Assembly: GCA_040217795.1 (NCBI GenBank) | Contig: JBEHWK010000005.1 | Location: 1 to 64,000, forward strand | Reading direction: 5' to 3' | DNA: 64,000 nt | DNA from: Clostridium_T sp040217795 | GTDB taxonomy: Bacteria; Bacillota; Clostridia; Clostridiales; Clostridiaceae | In this document: positions 7,563-16,275 of the stretch, in pieces | How positions within the stretch are numbered: position 1 is the stretch's first letter | How the letters are laid out: each line of letters begins with the position of its first letter | Position numbers and translations under genes: made by a program | Notes under the pieces: model-generated | Databases searched by the model: none | Told to the model about the DNA's origin: nothing | The model's input: the letters and a program-made list of their open reading frames with translations, nothing else

Positions 7563-8190
7563 TGGTGGAGGCGAGGGGTCGTGCACTTCCCTTATTTCTA
7601 AAGGCACTGACTATATCTTGAACATTAAAGCTTGTCACTTTAAGTCCCCTGGCGTATTATAGAAGCCATAATTTGGTTTTGAAACTTCTATCCTAGTATT
7701 CCTTAGCATTTGCTTTAGGAACCTATAAGTCGATACAAGGCTGTTAGATTTCTCTACATACCTCTCGGTATTGCCGTCAGCATTCTCTGTTACGGGTTCA
7801 CCGATAAAGCCAGGTTATCACTTAAGAATCTCTTCTTAAGGCGACTCATCTTACGAATCGAACCCCTGTCCGAAAGCAGACCAGCCTGACTTTCTCCGAG
7901 CGCAGTCCATAGTTTAACATTCCCTCTACAAGACGTCTATGGACAGACTTCCTGCTTCAGTAGCTTCATAAATTCCGTTCCTGCCTCAAAGCTTTGGCAG
8001 GCTCGGGTCCCCGCTATCGGCGCCAGATTCTAGACTGCGGGAAGCCTAGGCTGACGAGCTGCTAACTAGGCAGCTAATGCAAAATTATCTTCTGCGTTTA
8101 TCTTTAGCGCATAGTTGATTACGTGGGCCTATGCTTCCCCCGGCTCGCTTATCAAACCCATCTTACCCCCGTCGAAGCCATAACGCCCCC
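7563..8190 (-). ncRNA. ssrA: tmRNA (SsrA), interrupted by a group I intron
   Basis: tmRNA rescues stalled ribosomes and tags the peptide. The 5' end GGGGGCGTTATGGCTTCGAC starts at 8190 and the 3' end CGCCTCCACCA ends at 7563. The tag frame reads GCA GAA GAT AAT TTT GCA TTA GCT GCC TAG, that is AEDNFALAA. The gene spans 628 bases, far more than the usual 350, because the T-loop is split after TTCGAT at 7857 and resumes with ACCCCTCGCC at 7579. Removing 7580-7856 leaves a 351-nt RNA with a normal 5-bp T stem and 7-base loop (TTCGATA). smpB is nearby on the same strand. Confidence 0.95.
7580..7856 (-). mobile_element. Group I intron in the tmRNA T-loop (277 nt)
   Basis: P1 can be drawn exactly: exon CGAU plus intron UC pairs with GAGUCG seven bases downstream, giving the required U-G wobble at the 5' splice site. 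The intron ends in G as group I introns do. An S-type core element, AAGATATAGTC, lies about 30 bases before the 3' end, matching the conserved P7 strand. No reading frame is encoded inside. At 277 nt it is a small, ORF-less intron. Group I introns at the tmRNA T-loop have, as I recall, been reported in other bacteria. Subgroup was not assigned. Confidence 0.88.
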
Positions 8191-8251
8191 ATGTTAGGTA
8201 ATTAAGTTTTTAACGCAATTTGCATATTAAATTTTGACTCTCTAAGATTTA

Positions 8252-8280
8252 ATTATAGAACATATGTTTACTTTTGTCAA
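8252..8280 (-). promoter_or_regulatory. Consensus sigma-A promoter of ssrA
   Basis: Perfect TTGACA (8280-8275), 17-base spacer, perfect TATAAT (8257-8252), about 60 bases upstream of the mature tmRNA 5' end. A short 5' precursor is therefore expected. Confidence 0.9.
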
Positions 8281-8395
8281 GGATTTATTATTCCTTGCTG
8301 CATTTATTATATTACATCCTTAGTGGACATACTTCAACAGATTTCTGTTTCCAGCGATTCCACTTTAATAACAAGTTGTCAGAGGTCACCATATT

Positions 8396-8740
8396 TTAAA
8401 AATTGACTCCGTTCCATCCCCAGTTATCAACTTCTTCATATTTAACATAGATTTTGTCTCCAGAGATACCTAACTCATCAGTGAATATCTCACATATTGC
8501 AGCAGTCAGATTATTATATGCTTCTTTGGAAGCTTTTCCAAATATCTTCACATCTATAAAAGCACCTTTTTCAAGGGCCTCTCCTTTAAAATACAGTTTA
8601 TAATTGTCTTCAAAACCCAGCATAAGCCATTCTTCACTTTTTCCCGGAATAAGTTCAATAGCTTTGCCTAGTCTGCTTTTAATGGATTCTTCTTTTTCAT
8701 CTGATAATTTCACAGTTACTCTTGAATTAATGAATGGCAT
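8396..8740 (-). CDS. MIF/phenylpyruvate tautomerase-like protein
   Basis: A 114-residue protein of the tautomerase superfamily, MIF type. The catalytic N-terminal proline follows the initiator Met (MPFINSRVTVKL). The C-terminus NWGWNGVNF matches the usual MIF ending. In this family Pro1 acts as the general base for keto-enol tautomerisation; the physiological substrate in bacteria is uncertain. It lies 12 bases after smpB on the same strand with its own site (GGGGGA) and is probably co-transcribed with it, although no functional link is evident. Confidence 0.8.
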   Translation of the reverse strand: MPFINSRVTVKLSDEKEESIKSRLGKAIELIPGKSEEWLMLGFEDNYKLYFKGEALEKGAFIDVKIFGKASKEAYNNLTAAICEIFTDELGISGDKIYVKYEEVDNWGWNGVNF

Positions 8741-8752
8741 AGTCCGTCCCCC

Positions 8753-9226
8753 TTAATATCTGCTTCTTTCTTTTAATGCTCTTTCAACATCTCTCTTATG
8801 AGCTTTTTCAAGCATTGAATCCCTCTTGTCGTAGTTTTTCTTACCTCTGCAGACAGCAAGGTTTACTTTCACTCTGCCTTTCTTAAGATACAAAGAAAGT
8901 GGTACAAGTGTAAGACCCTCCTGTTGTATAAGTCCTATAAGCCTTCTTATCTCATCCTTGTGAAGAAGGAGTTTTCTGTTTCTCAAAGGATCAACATTGA
9001 ATATATTCCCCTGTTCATATGAACTGATGTGCATATTCTTTATAAATACTTCTCCGTTGTCTATATCTGCATAAGCGTCCTTAAGATTGCATTTTCCCGC
9101 TCTTATGGATTTAACTTCTGTTCCTACTAATTCTATTCCAGCCTCCATGGCTTCTTCTATAAAATAATCATGTCGTGCTTTTCTGTTTTCTGCTAAAGTT
9201 TTATTGTCATTATTTTTTCTTACCAT
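8753..9226 (-). CDS. smpB: SsrA-binding protein SmpB
   Basis: A 157-residue tmRNA partner that binds the tRNA-like domain and carries tmRNA to the ribosomal A site. Typical features are the N-terminal NRKARHDYFIEE, GIELVGTEVKSIRAGKCNLKDAY, and the basic C-terminal tail KKNYDKRDSMLEKAHKRD that enters the mRNA channel. Length is normal. It lies between rnr and ssrA on the same strand, the common Firmicutes order (rnr-smpB-ssrA), here with a tautomerase gene inserted between smpB and ssrA. Confidence 0.97.
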   Translation of the reverse strand: MVRKNNDNKTLAENRKARHDYFIEEAMEAGIELVGTEVKSIRAGKCNLKDAYADIDNGEVFIKNMHISSYEQGNIFNVDPLRNRKLLLHKDEIRRLIGLIQQEGLTLVPLSLYLKKGRVKVNLAVCRGKKNYDKRDSMLEKAHKRDVERALKERSRY

Positions 9227-9289
9227 ATTATTTCACCTGCTTGGCCTATTAAAATTTTATTATAACTCATTATAATATATATCTTGCTT

Positions 9290-9400
9290 CATAACAATAC
9301 GAAAGGCTTATGAAAGTTCCGTAATTCCCAAGGAATACAAGGGATTTAGCGAACCCTTCACAAGCCATTTGCATGCAGATTTTAAACTGCAACCTGTGTA
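9290..9400 (-). other. Structured intergenic RNA between rnr and smpB
   Basis: On the minus strand an outer stem GGCTTGTGAA/TTTCATAAGCC encloses two hairpins, AAGGG-loop-CCCTT and GTATTCC-TTG-GGAATTAC, making a three-way junction. A further GCAG...CTGC hairpin precedes it. It is either the 3' end of rnr or the leader of smpB. It matches no riboswitch class I know. Confidence 0.4.
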
Positions 9401-9403
9401 CTT

Positions 9404-11626
9404 TTAAAAAATTTCCTCTTCGCTTTTGCTTTCCTCATTAGTGTCTATATAAGCTTCGAGACCTTTCTTATCTATTGATTCTATTTTTATCTCCTCTTCT
9501 TCATGCTCCTCTTCTGAAATAAGCTTGAAGAAAATTTCCCTGTTTGGTATATCTACCTTTTCACACCTTATCTTAACTGCATCGCCAAGTCTGTATATCT
9601 TTTTAGTTCTTTCACCTATTAAACACAGATGGTCTTCATCATATACATAATAATCATCATCCAGATCACTTATGTGTACTAACCCCTCTATAGTGTTAGG
9701 AAGCTCTACGAAAATTCCGAATCCGGTTACTGAAGAGATTATTCCTTCGAATTCTTCTCCAATTCTCTCCTTCATATATTCAGCTTTCTTCAGATCATCA
9801 ACCTCACGTTCAGCCTCCTGAGCCACTCTTTCCATTTCTGAAGATTGTTTTGAAGCATAGTCCACTATAGTCATAAGTTTAATTGCTCTCTTCTCATCAA
9901 TGTGGCCATTTAAGTGTTCTTTAATTATTCTGTGGATCTGCAAATCCGGATATCTTCTTATAGGCGATGTGAAATGGCAGTAGTACTGGGCAGCCAGGCC
10001 GAAGTGTCCTGAGCAGTCAGGGGAATATCTTGCCTGCATCATGGAACGAAGCAGCAATGTGCTTACTACAGTTTCTTCCTTTTTGTCCTTGAAATCCTCA
10101 AGAACTTCCTGAAGAACTCTTGGATGTATTTCATGAGGCCATCTTACCGGATGTCCGAGGTTATACAGGAATTCCTTGAATTTATCAAGTTTTTCCGGAT
10201 CCGGATCCTCATGTATTCTATAAACAAACGGAAGCTTAGTCCAGAACATATGTTCTGCAACAGTTTCGTTAGCTACAAGCATAAATTCTTCAATTATCCT
10301 GTTTGCTATTTCTCTTTCATAAGGCTTAACTTCAATAGGTTTTCCTTTTTCATCAAGAATTATCTTTGACTCCTCAAAATCAAAGTCTATAGCTCCCCTT
10401 TTCATTCTTTTTTTATGAAGTATATTACAAAGCTCCTCCATTGTTTTGAAATCTTCAATGAGATTTGCATATTTCTCTGTCAGTTCCTTGTCTCCATCTC
10501 TGAGGATTTTGGTAACATCTGTATAAGTCATTCTTTCAGTTGTTTTGATGACAGATTCATATATTTCGTGATCCAAAACCTTACCTTCTGAATTAATAAT
10601 CATATTACAACTTAGTGCCAGTCTATCAACCTTTGGATTTAATGAGCATATGCCATTTGACAATTTTTTAGGAAGCATAGGTATAACTCTGTCAATAAGA
10701 TAAACTGAAGTTGCCCTTTTCAAGGCCTCTTTATCCAGAGGATTTTTTTCTTTGACATAATTTGTAACATCCGCTATATGAACTCCTAATTTATACGTTC
10801 CGTCAGGAAGTTTTTCTATAGAGACTGCATCATCCAAATCCTTTGCATCTTCTCCATCTATGGTCACCATTTTAACATTTCTTAAATCCTTTCTGCCTGC
10901 AGTGTCTTTATCTGTAATTTCAACATCCATGTCTTCTGCATACTTAAGAACTTTATCCGGAAACTCTTCAGGAAGTCCGTACTTTTTGATGATAGTAAGT
11001 ATATCAAGGCCTTTCTCACCCTTTTTACCTAAAATCTCAGTTATTTTCCCTTCCGGATTTCTTCTCTGATCTGCCCATTTTGTTATTTCAACTATTACTA
11101 AATCACCGGTTTTAGCATCAAGGTTATCCTTCTTGGATACGAATACGTCATTCTGTATCCTCTTATCTTCAGGCACTACAAATCCAAAGCTTTTCGAATC
11201 CTCATATACTCCGACAAAACTTCTGTTTGCCCTTTCTACAACTTCAACAATTTCCCCTTCACATTTCTTAGCCCCCACATCTTCCCTGAGTATCTTTGCT
11301 ATTACCTTATCTCCGTTTAATGCTCCATTCATATTAGAAGATGGTATAAATACATCCTGTCGTCCCTCTTCATCAGGAATAAGAAATCCGAATCCCTTTT
11401 GGTGAACCTGAAGCTTTCCTGTTACTAATCCCATTCTTTCAGGAACACCAAATTTGTCTTTTTTGTTTCTGATTATCAGACCCTCTCTTTCCATAGTCTT
11501 GATACATTTTTTAAATGCCTTGTATTCATCTCTTCTTATATCGAAAACTTCACTTAATTCCTGAAGATCCATTGGCTTGTAGGCCTGTTCCTTCATGAAG
11601 CTTAAAATTGTTTGTTTTATTCCCAT
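9404..11626 (-). CDS. rnr: Ribonuclease R
   Basis: A 740-residue 3'-5' exoribonuclease that degrades structured RNA and works with tmRNA-SmpB in removing faulty mRNA. Domains in order: N-terminal winged helix (about 1-65), two cold-shock domains (about 70-205), RNB catalytic domain (about 240-570) with the metal-binding aspartates in DGEDAKDLDDAVS, an S1 domain (about 625-710) and an acidic tail. Length is standard. Upstream of smpB and ssrA on the same strand, as in many Firmicutes. Confidence 0.96.
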   Translation of the reverse strand: MGIKQTILSFMKEQAYKPMDLQELSEVFDIRRDEYKAFKKCIKTMEREGLIIRNKKDKFGVPERMGLVTGKLQVHQKGFGFLIPDEEGRQDVFIPSSNMNGALNGDKVIAKILREDVGAKKCEGEIVEVVERANRSFVGVYEDSKSFGFVVPEDKRIQNDVFVSKKDNLDAKTGDLVIVEITKWADQRRNPEGKITEILGKKGEKGLDILTIIKKYGLPEEFPDKVLKYAEDMDVEITDKDTAGRKDLRNVKMVTIDGEDAKDLDDAVSIEKLPDGTYKLGVHIADVTNYVKEKNPLDKEALKRATSVYLIDRVIPMLPKKLSNGICSLNPKVDRLALSCNMIINSEGKVLDHEIYESVIKTTERMTYTDVTKILRDGDKELTEKYANLIEDFKTMEELCNILHKKRMKRGAIDFDFEESKIILDEKGKPIEVKPYEREIANRIIEEFMLVANETVAEHMFWTKLPFVYRIHEDPDPEKLDKFKEFLYNLGHPVRWPHEIHPRVLQEVLEDFKDKKEETVVSTLLLRSMMQARYSPDCSGHFGLAAQYYCHFTSPIRRYPDLQIHRIIKEHLNGHIDEKRAIKLMTIVDYASKQSSEMERVAQEAEREVDDLKKAEYMKERIGEEFEGIISSVTGFGIFVELPNTIEGLVHISDLDDDYYVYDEDHLCLIGERTKKIYRLGDAVKIRCEKVDIPNREIFFKLISEEEHEEEEIKIESIDKKGLEAYIDTNEESKSEEEIF

Positions 11627-11850
11627 ACACTTCCTCCTTAATTTTATTCTTATTATTTTATTTTCTCCTGTGCATTACAATTAATTCCCGCCAAATTTTA
11701 CTAATACTATGTACTTCAATTATAGCATAGGCACTTTTATAATCAAAATTTCTGGACATTTAATACCTTATTTCAATTCTTTCAAATGCACAAGCTTTTT
11801 CGGAAAAATTTGATAAAAACTTGTTACCCGTCCTCTGAAAAATTAAAAAG

Positions 11851-11879
11851 GGAACTGAAAAGCTTTATTTTTCAGTTCC
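11851..11879 (-). terminator. Terminator after the AI-2E-type permease gene
   Basis: GGAACTGAAAA and TTTTCAGTTCC form an 11-bp stem; on the minus strand CCTTTTTAATTTTT follows. Confidence 0.85.
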
Positions 11880-11918
11880 TCTCTCTTTAAATAAAATATA
11901 TCTACATTATAAAAGCTT

Positions 11919-12959
11919 CTATTTTATGTTGATTTCCCTGTTATCCTCGCTTATTAGCTCAGTAATAAAAATAAACAGCGGGATTCCGATTATCATTCCC
12001 CATGGACCGATTAAATGTTCTGCTAAAATCAATACTGAAAAAGTGATAAACATAGGAAGTTTTACTGCTGCAGACATAATTTTAGGATTTAACACGTAGC
12101 TTTCAAGCATATGAAGTGCCACAATCATAACCAGCACTTGAACAATCTTTGCAACACCGCCAATCTGAAATGCAAATATTCCTAATGGAATAAATGATAC
12201 TATAACACCCAGCACTGGTATCAGACCTAGAATAAACATCATCAGGCCAAGTATAAATACGTTTGAAAATCCTAAAATATTTAAAACTATGCTGGATAAT
12301 ACTGCATTGATAAAAGAAATCACCAATTGCATTTCAATTACCACAACAAAAGATTTCATGAATTTTTCCGCAAGGCTCTTATAATAGGTGTACACAAAAG
12401 CAGATCTCCCTTTTTCAAATCTTCTGAAAAAACTCCTGAGCCTATCTTCTTCGATTATGTACATAAAAGATAACAAAAATGATAATCCTATATTTAATCC
12501 GATAGCCCTGACATAATTAACTGCTGTTATAGTAATGCCATTGAGACCGGAAACTCCTTTCATAATGGCCTCCTGATTTATGTCTATGCTATATTTTTCA
12601 AAGATTGAAGTTACATTTGAGATATCAAATTCCTTGAGCTGCATTATAACTAAATTCACCTGTTTGATTATATCTGGAATAAAAAACAGCAGAAATATTG
12701 CAATTGCCAAAAGGAGCAATAGATAGGAAATAATATTTGTAATTTTCTTGCTGACTATCTTTTTAAATCCTAATTTCTTATAAATGACTTTTGATATATC
12801 CAATACCACAATTGTCTCTATAAGTGTAAGAAATATTAAAGACATAAAGTCTTTCATAAAAAACATTATTAATCCTAAAAGCAATAATGCCATAAACTTT
12901 TTAAATGTATTGCTTGTAATATTTTTCTCTATAAAATTCAAGTTACCATCCCCCTGCAA
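11919..12959 (-). CDS. AI-2E family membrane transporter
   Basis: A 346-residue membrane protein of the AI-2E (PF01594) family. Two hydrophobic segments lie near residues 25-60, one near 75-100, a soluble stretch runs from about 100 to 150, and four or five segments cover the C-terminal half, with the family's GLIPVLGVIVSFIPLGIF and GPWGMIIGIPLFIF motifs. Members are diverse: TqsA exports autoinducer-2, others are Na+/H+ antiporters, and many have no known role. It is monocistronic with its own terminator. No substrate can be assigned. Confidence 0.8.
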   Translation of the reverse strand: MQGDGNLNFIEKNITSNTFKKFMALLLLGLIMFFMKDFMSLIFLTLIETIVVLDISKVIYKKLGFKKIVSKKITNIISYLLLLLAIAIFLLFFIPDIIKQVNLVIMQLKEFDISNVTSIFEKYSIDINQEAIMKGVSGLNGITITAVNYVRAIGLNIGLSFLLSFMYIIEEDRLRSFFRRFEKGRSAFVYTYYKSLAEKFMKSFVVVIEMQLVISFINAVLSSIVLNILGFSNVFILGLMMFILGLIPVLGVIVSFIPLGIFAFQIGGVAKIVQVLVMIVALHMLESYVLNPKIMSAAVKLPMFITFSVLILAEHLIGPWGMIIGIPLFIFITELISEDNREINIK

Positions 12960-13071
12960 GTATTATTCCTGATTTAATTATACTACATTGGTTTGCCCAT
13001 GTGACATATTCCAAAAACTTTTAATTGTCATTACTGTAAGAGCCAGCTTTATTTTGCTGACTCTGTAATAA

Positions 13072-14466
13072 TCACTTCATAATCTTTTTTAAAACTTTCA
13101 CCTTATTTTCAGTATAAGGGGGAAATATTAGGCTTATGTCAAATTTAACATTCTTTTCAAGAATACTTTTCATATGAGTAAAAGTATTAAAGCTTTTTTC
13201 ACCATGATAAGAGCCCATCCCGGAACTCCCTACCCCTCCAAAGGGCAGCTGGGGATTAACAAGATGTGTCATAGTGTCGTTTATACATCCTCCTCCATAT
13301 GAAACTTCCTCTACAATTTCCTTCTGTATTTTTCTGTTTTCAGTGAAGAGATAAAGAGCAAGTGGTTTTGGCCGGCTGTTAATACTCTCAACAACTTCCT
13401 TAATATCTGCATATTCCAGCACCGGCAGTATAGGCCCGAATATTTCATCATTCATAACCCTGTGTTCCCAATTCAAACCTGTCATTATTGTAGGTTGAAT
13501 AAACAGTTTCTCTTTATTCGTCCCGCCGCCGTAAATCACTTTATCTTCGTCAATAAGTCCTTTAAGCATATCAAACTGGCTTTCATTTATAATTCGTCCA
13601 AAGTCCTCGCTATTTTCCTGATTCTTTCCATAAAAGGTTTCTATTTTCTCAACCAACTTATGAATTAATTTATCTTTTATACTGTTATGAACCAAAACAT
13701 AATCTGGCGCAACGCATGTCTGTCCTGCATTCATGAATTTTCCCCATGCTATTCTTTGAGCTGCAATATCTATATTAGCCTCCTTATCAACAATACAAGG
13801 GCTTTTCCCTCCTAGCTCCAGGGTCACCGGCACAAGATTCTTTGCCGCAGCTTCCATTATTATTTTCCCCACAGGTGCGCTTCCTGAGAAAAATATATAG
13901 TCAAAAGGGGAATTAATAAGGGAAGTTATCGTTTCAACTCCTCCCTTCAGTATCCTCACGTATTCCTCATGAAAGGTCTCCCGAATAATTCTTTCAGCTG
14001 ACTCAGCAACTGACGGTGCAAATTCTGAAGGCTTAATAACTGCACAATTTCCAGCAGCTATGGCACCTATCAAAGGTTCAAATATAAGCTGAAAAGGATA
14101 GTTGAAAGGGCCTATTATAAGAACAGTTCCATATGGTTCAGGGTAAATATAACTCTTAGCTCCGAAATTTATCAATGGAGTTTTCACTTTTTTTATCTTT
14201 GCCCACTTTCTTAAATTTCTGCAAAAATGATTTATGCTTTCATATAAAAAACCTATTTCTGTAGAGTAGGCTTCAAATTGCGACTTCCTCAGATCTTTTT
14301 TCAACGCAGCTAAAACCAGTTGCTCATTCTTCTTTATTGCTTCCTTAAGCTTTCGCAGCTGCCTTAGTCTGAAATCCACATTTCTGGTTTCTCCCTTATG
14401 GAAATATTCTTTATGCTCCTTTAACAAATCCAGCACTTGCCTGCTGTTTATTTCCTGCATAGCCAC
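13072..14466 (-). CDS. NAD(P)-dependent aldehyde dehydrogenase (class 3 type)
   Basis: A 464-residue aldehyde dehydrogenase that oxidises aldehydes to acids. The catalytic cysteine lies in NAGQTCVAPDYVL, the general-base glutamate in VTLELGGKSPCIV, and the cofactor motif is FFSGSAPVGKII. The C-terminus extends with a hydrophobic segment (FDISLIFPPYTENKVKVLKK), as in the membrane-leaning YwdH/AlkH group that acts on long-chain or aromatic aldehydes. It follows the PrmA-like gene by 19 bases and is probably in the same transcript. The substrate is not known. Confidence 0.9.
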   Translation of the reverse strand: MAMQEINSRQVLDLLKEHKEYFHKGETRNVDFRLRQLRKLKEAIKKNEQLVLAALKKDLRKSQFEAYSTEIGFLYESINHFCRNLRKWAKIKKVKTPLINFGAKSYIYPEPYGTVLIIGPFNYPFQLIFEPLIGAIAAGNCAVIKPSEFAPSVAESAERIIRETFHEEYVRILKGGVETITSLINSPFDYIFFSGSAPVGKIIMEAAAKNLVPVTLELGGKSPCIVDKEANIDIAAQRIAWGKFMNAGQTCVAPDYVLVHNSIKDKLIHKLVEKIETFYGKNQENSEDFGRIINESQFDMLKGLIDEDKVIYGGGTNKEKLFIQPTIMTGLNWEHRVMNDEIFGPILPVLEYADIKEVVESINSRPKPLALYLFTENRKIQKEIVEEVSYGGGCINDTMTHLVNPQLPFGGVGSSGMGSYHGEKSFNTFTHMKSILEKNVKFDISLIFPPYTENKVKVLKKIMK

Positions 14467-14485
14467 CCCTTCTTTTTTTAAATGA

Positions 14486-15358
14486 TTAAAGTGATTTTTC
14501 CAAAAATAATGTTACCCACTCATTTGTCTTAGTGCTTTTCACAATGCTGTATCCTTGCGATTTAAGCGTTTCATATATTTTACCGCTGCTCCATTCAACC
14601 AATCCTGAAACCAGAAGAATTCCTCCTTCCGCAATTACAGAGTTAATGAGATTCATAGATGCGATAGTTTCGTCACCTCCGATATTTATAAAAACAACAT
14701 CATAAGAATTGGTGACTTTCAGCTTTTCAGATGTTACATCTTTTATTAGTACATGAAGGTTTGATAAATTATTCAGGGAAGCATTATGCAGAACCTCTTC
14801 CGTTACATCCCTTATATCTAAAGCTGTAACCTCATCTGCATTTTTAAGGGCAGCTGCAATTCCCAGTATTCCTGAGCCAGCTCCCAGATCCAGAACCCTT
14901 TTCCCTGAGAAATTAAAATCAAGAATGTACCTCAGCATATCTTGAGTTGTCTCATGTAGTCCTGTTCCAAATGATCCCTGAGGCTCAAAGTTTATTTTTT
15001 TCATTAAACCTGCATCATAAGAGGGCTCTGCTATAACCCATCCATTTTTCAGATCTACAGGTTCAAAAGGCTGCTGCCAATCCTCCGTAATTATTTCAGA
15101 TAAATTGATTTCACTTTTAATATTCAGAGCAACTCTTATATTCTCTATTATATCCATACATTCATCTTTACTTTCACTTTCAGGATACACCTTTAAATTT
15201 ATAATTTCATTTTCTTTCTCAAAAAATCCATATCCGTTATCATCAACTGTAACCTGGAATGGAGGTTCATAGTAAGTAGAATTCAAGCCCATATCCCCTA
15301 GCTTTTCAAGTACCTGATCTATATCAGAATGGTTTATTGGAAATGATATTTCAAACAT
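14486..15358 (-). CDS. prmA: PrmA-like ribosomal protein L11 methyltransferase
   Basis: A 290-residue SAM-dependent methyltransferase. The N-terminal half resembles the PrmA substrate-recognition domain; the catalytic half has motif I LDLGAGSGILGIAA and the conserved PrmA element QGSFGTGLHETTQDML. The usual catalytic loop is FINIGGDETI here rather than the N-I-L form common in PrmA, so this may be a paralogue with another target. It is about 20 residues shorter than typical PrmA. It begins a two-gene transcript with the aldehyde dehydrogenase. Confidence 0.75.
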   Translation of the reverse strand: MFEISFPINHSDIDQVLEKLGDMGLNSTYYEPPFQVTVDDNGYGFFEKENEIINLKVYPESESKDECMDIIENIRVALNIKSEINLSEIITEDWQQPFEPVDLKNGWVIAEPSYDAGLMKKINFEPQGSFGTGLHETTQDMLRYILDFNFSGKRVLDLGAGSGILGIAAALKNADEVTALDIRDVTEEVLHNASLNNLSNLHVLIKDVTSEKLKVTNSYDVVFINIGGDETIASMNLINSVIAEGGILLVSGLVEWSSGKIYETLKSQGYSIVKSTKTNEWVTLFLEKSL

Positions 15359-15425
15359 TGATTTCTCCTTTTATCGTTATATTTTCAATTTGATTATACT
15401 ATTTTATCATTTTATGGTAAACAAA

Positions 15426-15449
15426 AAAGGCTTATAACCTAAGCCTTTT
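15426..15449 (-). terminator. Terminator after FMN-binding gene
   Basis: AAAGGCTTA-GGTTA-TAAGCCTTTTTTG on the minus strand, 25 bases past the stop at 15475. Confidence 0.85.
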
Positions 15450-15474
15450 CCCAAATTTGTATGCAAATTGCCCA

Positions 15475-15861
15475 TTATTTATTCAATGCATTCTCTATGG
15501 ACTTAAGGTATGCTTTTGTTGTTACGGTAGCTCCTGAAACCACATCTACATCGGTATTCTGCTTCTGGATAACAGAATCAAACAAATTTTCTTTAAATTC
15601 AGGGGGAATGAAAGCCACATCCTTAATTGAAGTTATGGTGACAATTTTATGGTCCTTCACAGTTATCTCCAGTTCATTGCTCCATCTGCCTGAGGTATAT
15701 GACCCCCGGTATCTCCCGTCACTAAGATCCCCCAGATTCACTTTATTGATTACCAGTTCTTTTCCTGCCTTCATTCCCTTTGTCAAATAAATTGCGCCAA
15801 TCATAAAAATTGCAACAGCGACTATTAAAGCTGAAAGTATAATTTTTAAAAAAATTTGCAT
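15475..15861 (-). CDS. Exported FMN-binding domain protein
   Basis: A 128-residue protein with one N-terminal membrane anchor (residues about 5-27) and an outer FMN-binding domain. The motif DVVSGATVTTKAYL is the flavinylation site of RnfG/NqrC-type proteins, where ApbE joins FMN to the threonine. Such small proteins act as electron carriers on the outer face of the membrane. It stands alone; no Rnf or ApbE gene is in view, so its partner is unknown. Confidence 0.85.
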   Translation of the reverse strand: MQIFLKIILSALIVAVAIFMIGAIYLTKGMKAGKELVINKVNLGDLSDGRYRGSYTSGRWSNELEITVKDHKIVTITSIKDVAFIPPEFKENLFDSVIQKQNTDVDVVSGATVTTKAYLKSIENALNK

Positions 15862-16275
15862 AAATACCCCCCTTTATTCCTTTATATTCTTAAATTTCAA
15901 TATACTACAATATAATTGTACACCATCAGCTCTAATTTGTTAAATATAAAGATAACATCAACAATGAATTTTCAACGAATTCAACTTTCGATATTTTATC
16001 TTTACCTAAACATGAAAAAACTCAAATAATGCAATTTCTCAAATTTAATATTTTGATAATAATATCCTTGTTATTATAATAATATACAAAAATGTAAACG
16101 TTTATTATGAAGACATGAATAATTTTTTAAATTTTTCTTTAAAAATATTGTATTATTAACCTCTCCATCCTATAATAAACAAAACGGCGCAAAAAACGAC
16201 AAAACAATACAAATTGCACTAAATTATTCATGTTTGTACCAACACGTATTTTTTTCTTAAAAGGGGGAATATTCT
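15862..16275. other. Gene-free interval upstream of modA
   Basis: About 410 very AT-rich bases contain the divergent upstream regions of the FMN-binding gene and modA. The word AAAACAATAC at 16201-16210 recurs upstream of the adjacent regulator gene. No reading frame or molybdenum-cofactor riboswitch was seen. Confidence 0.5.
16201..16210 (+). promoter_or_regulatory. Putative operator word in the modA upstream region
   Basis: AAAACAATAC lies 66 bases before modA. The same ten bases occur on the coding strand upstream of the HTH/PBP-like regulator (19896-19887). A shared operator for that regulator is inferred. Confidence 0.4.

Noticed and set aside
7429..7662. Open frame crossing the end of the LAGLIDADG gene and the tmRNA 3' end
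   Set aside because: It overlaps two well-supported features in another frame and has no ribosome site.
9290..9400. T-arm-like GGGTTCG hairpin as a tRNA or tmRNA fragment
   Set aside because: The loop is ten bases, no acceptor or anticodon arm is present, and there is no CCA end.
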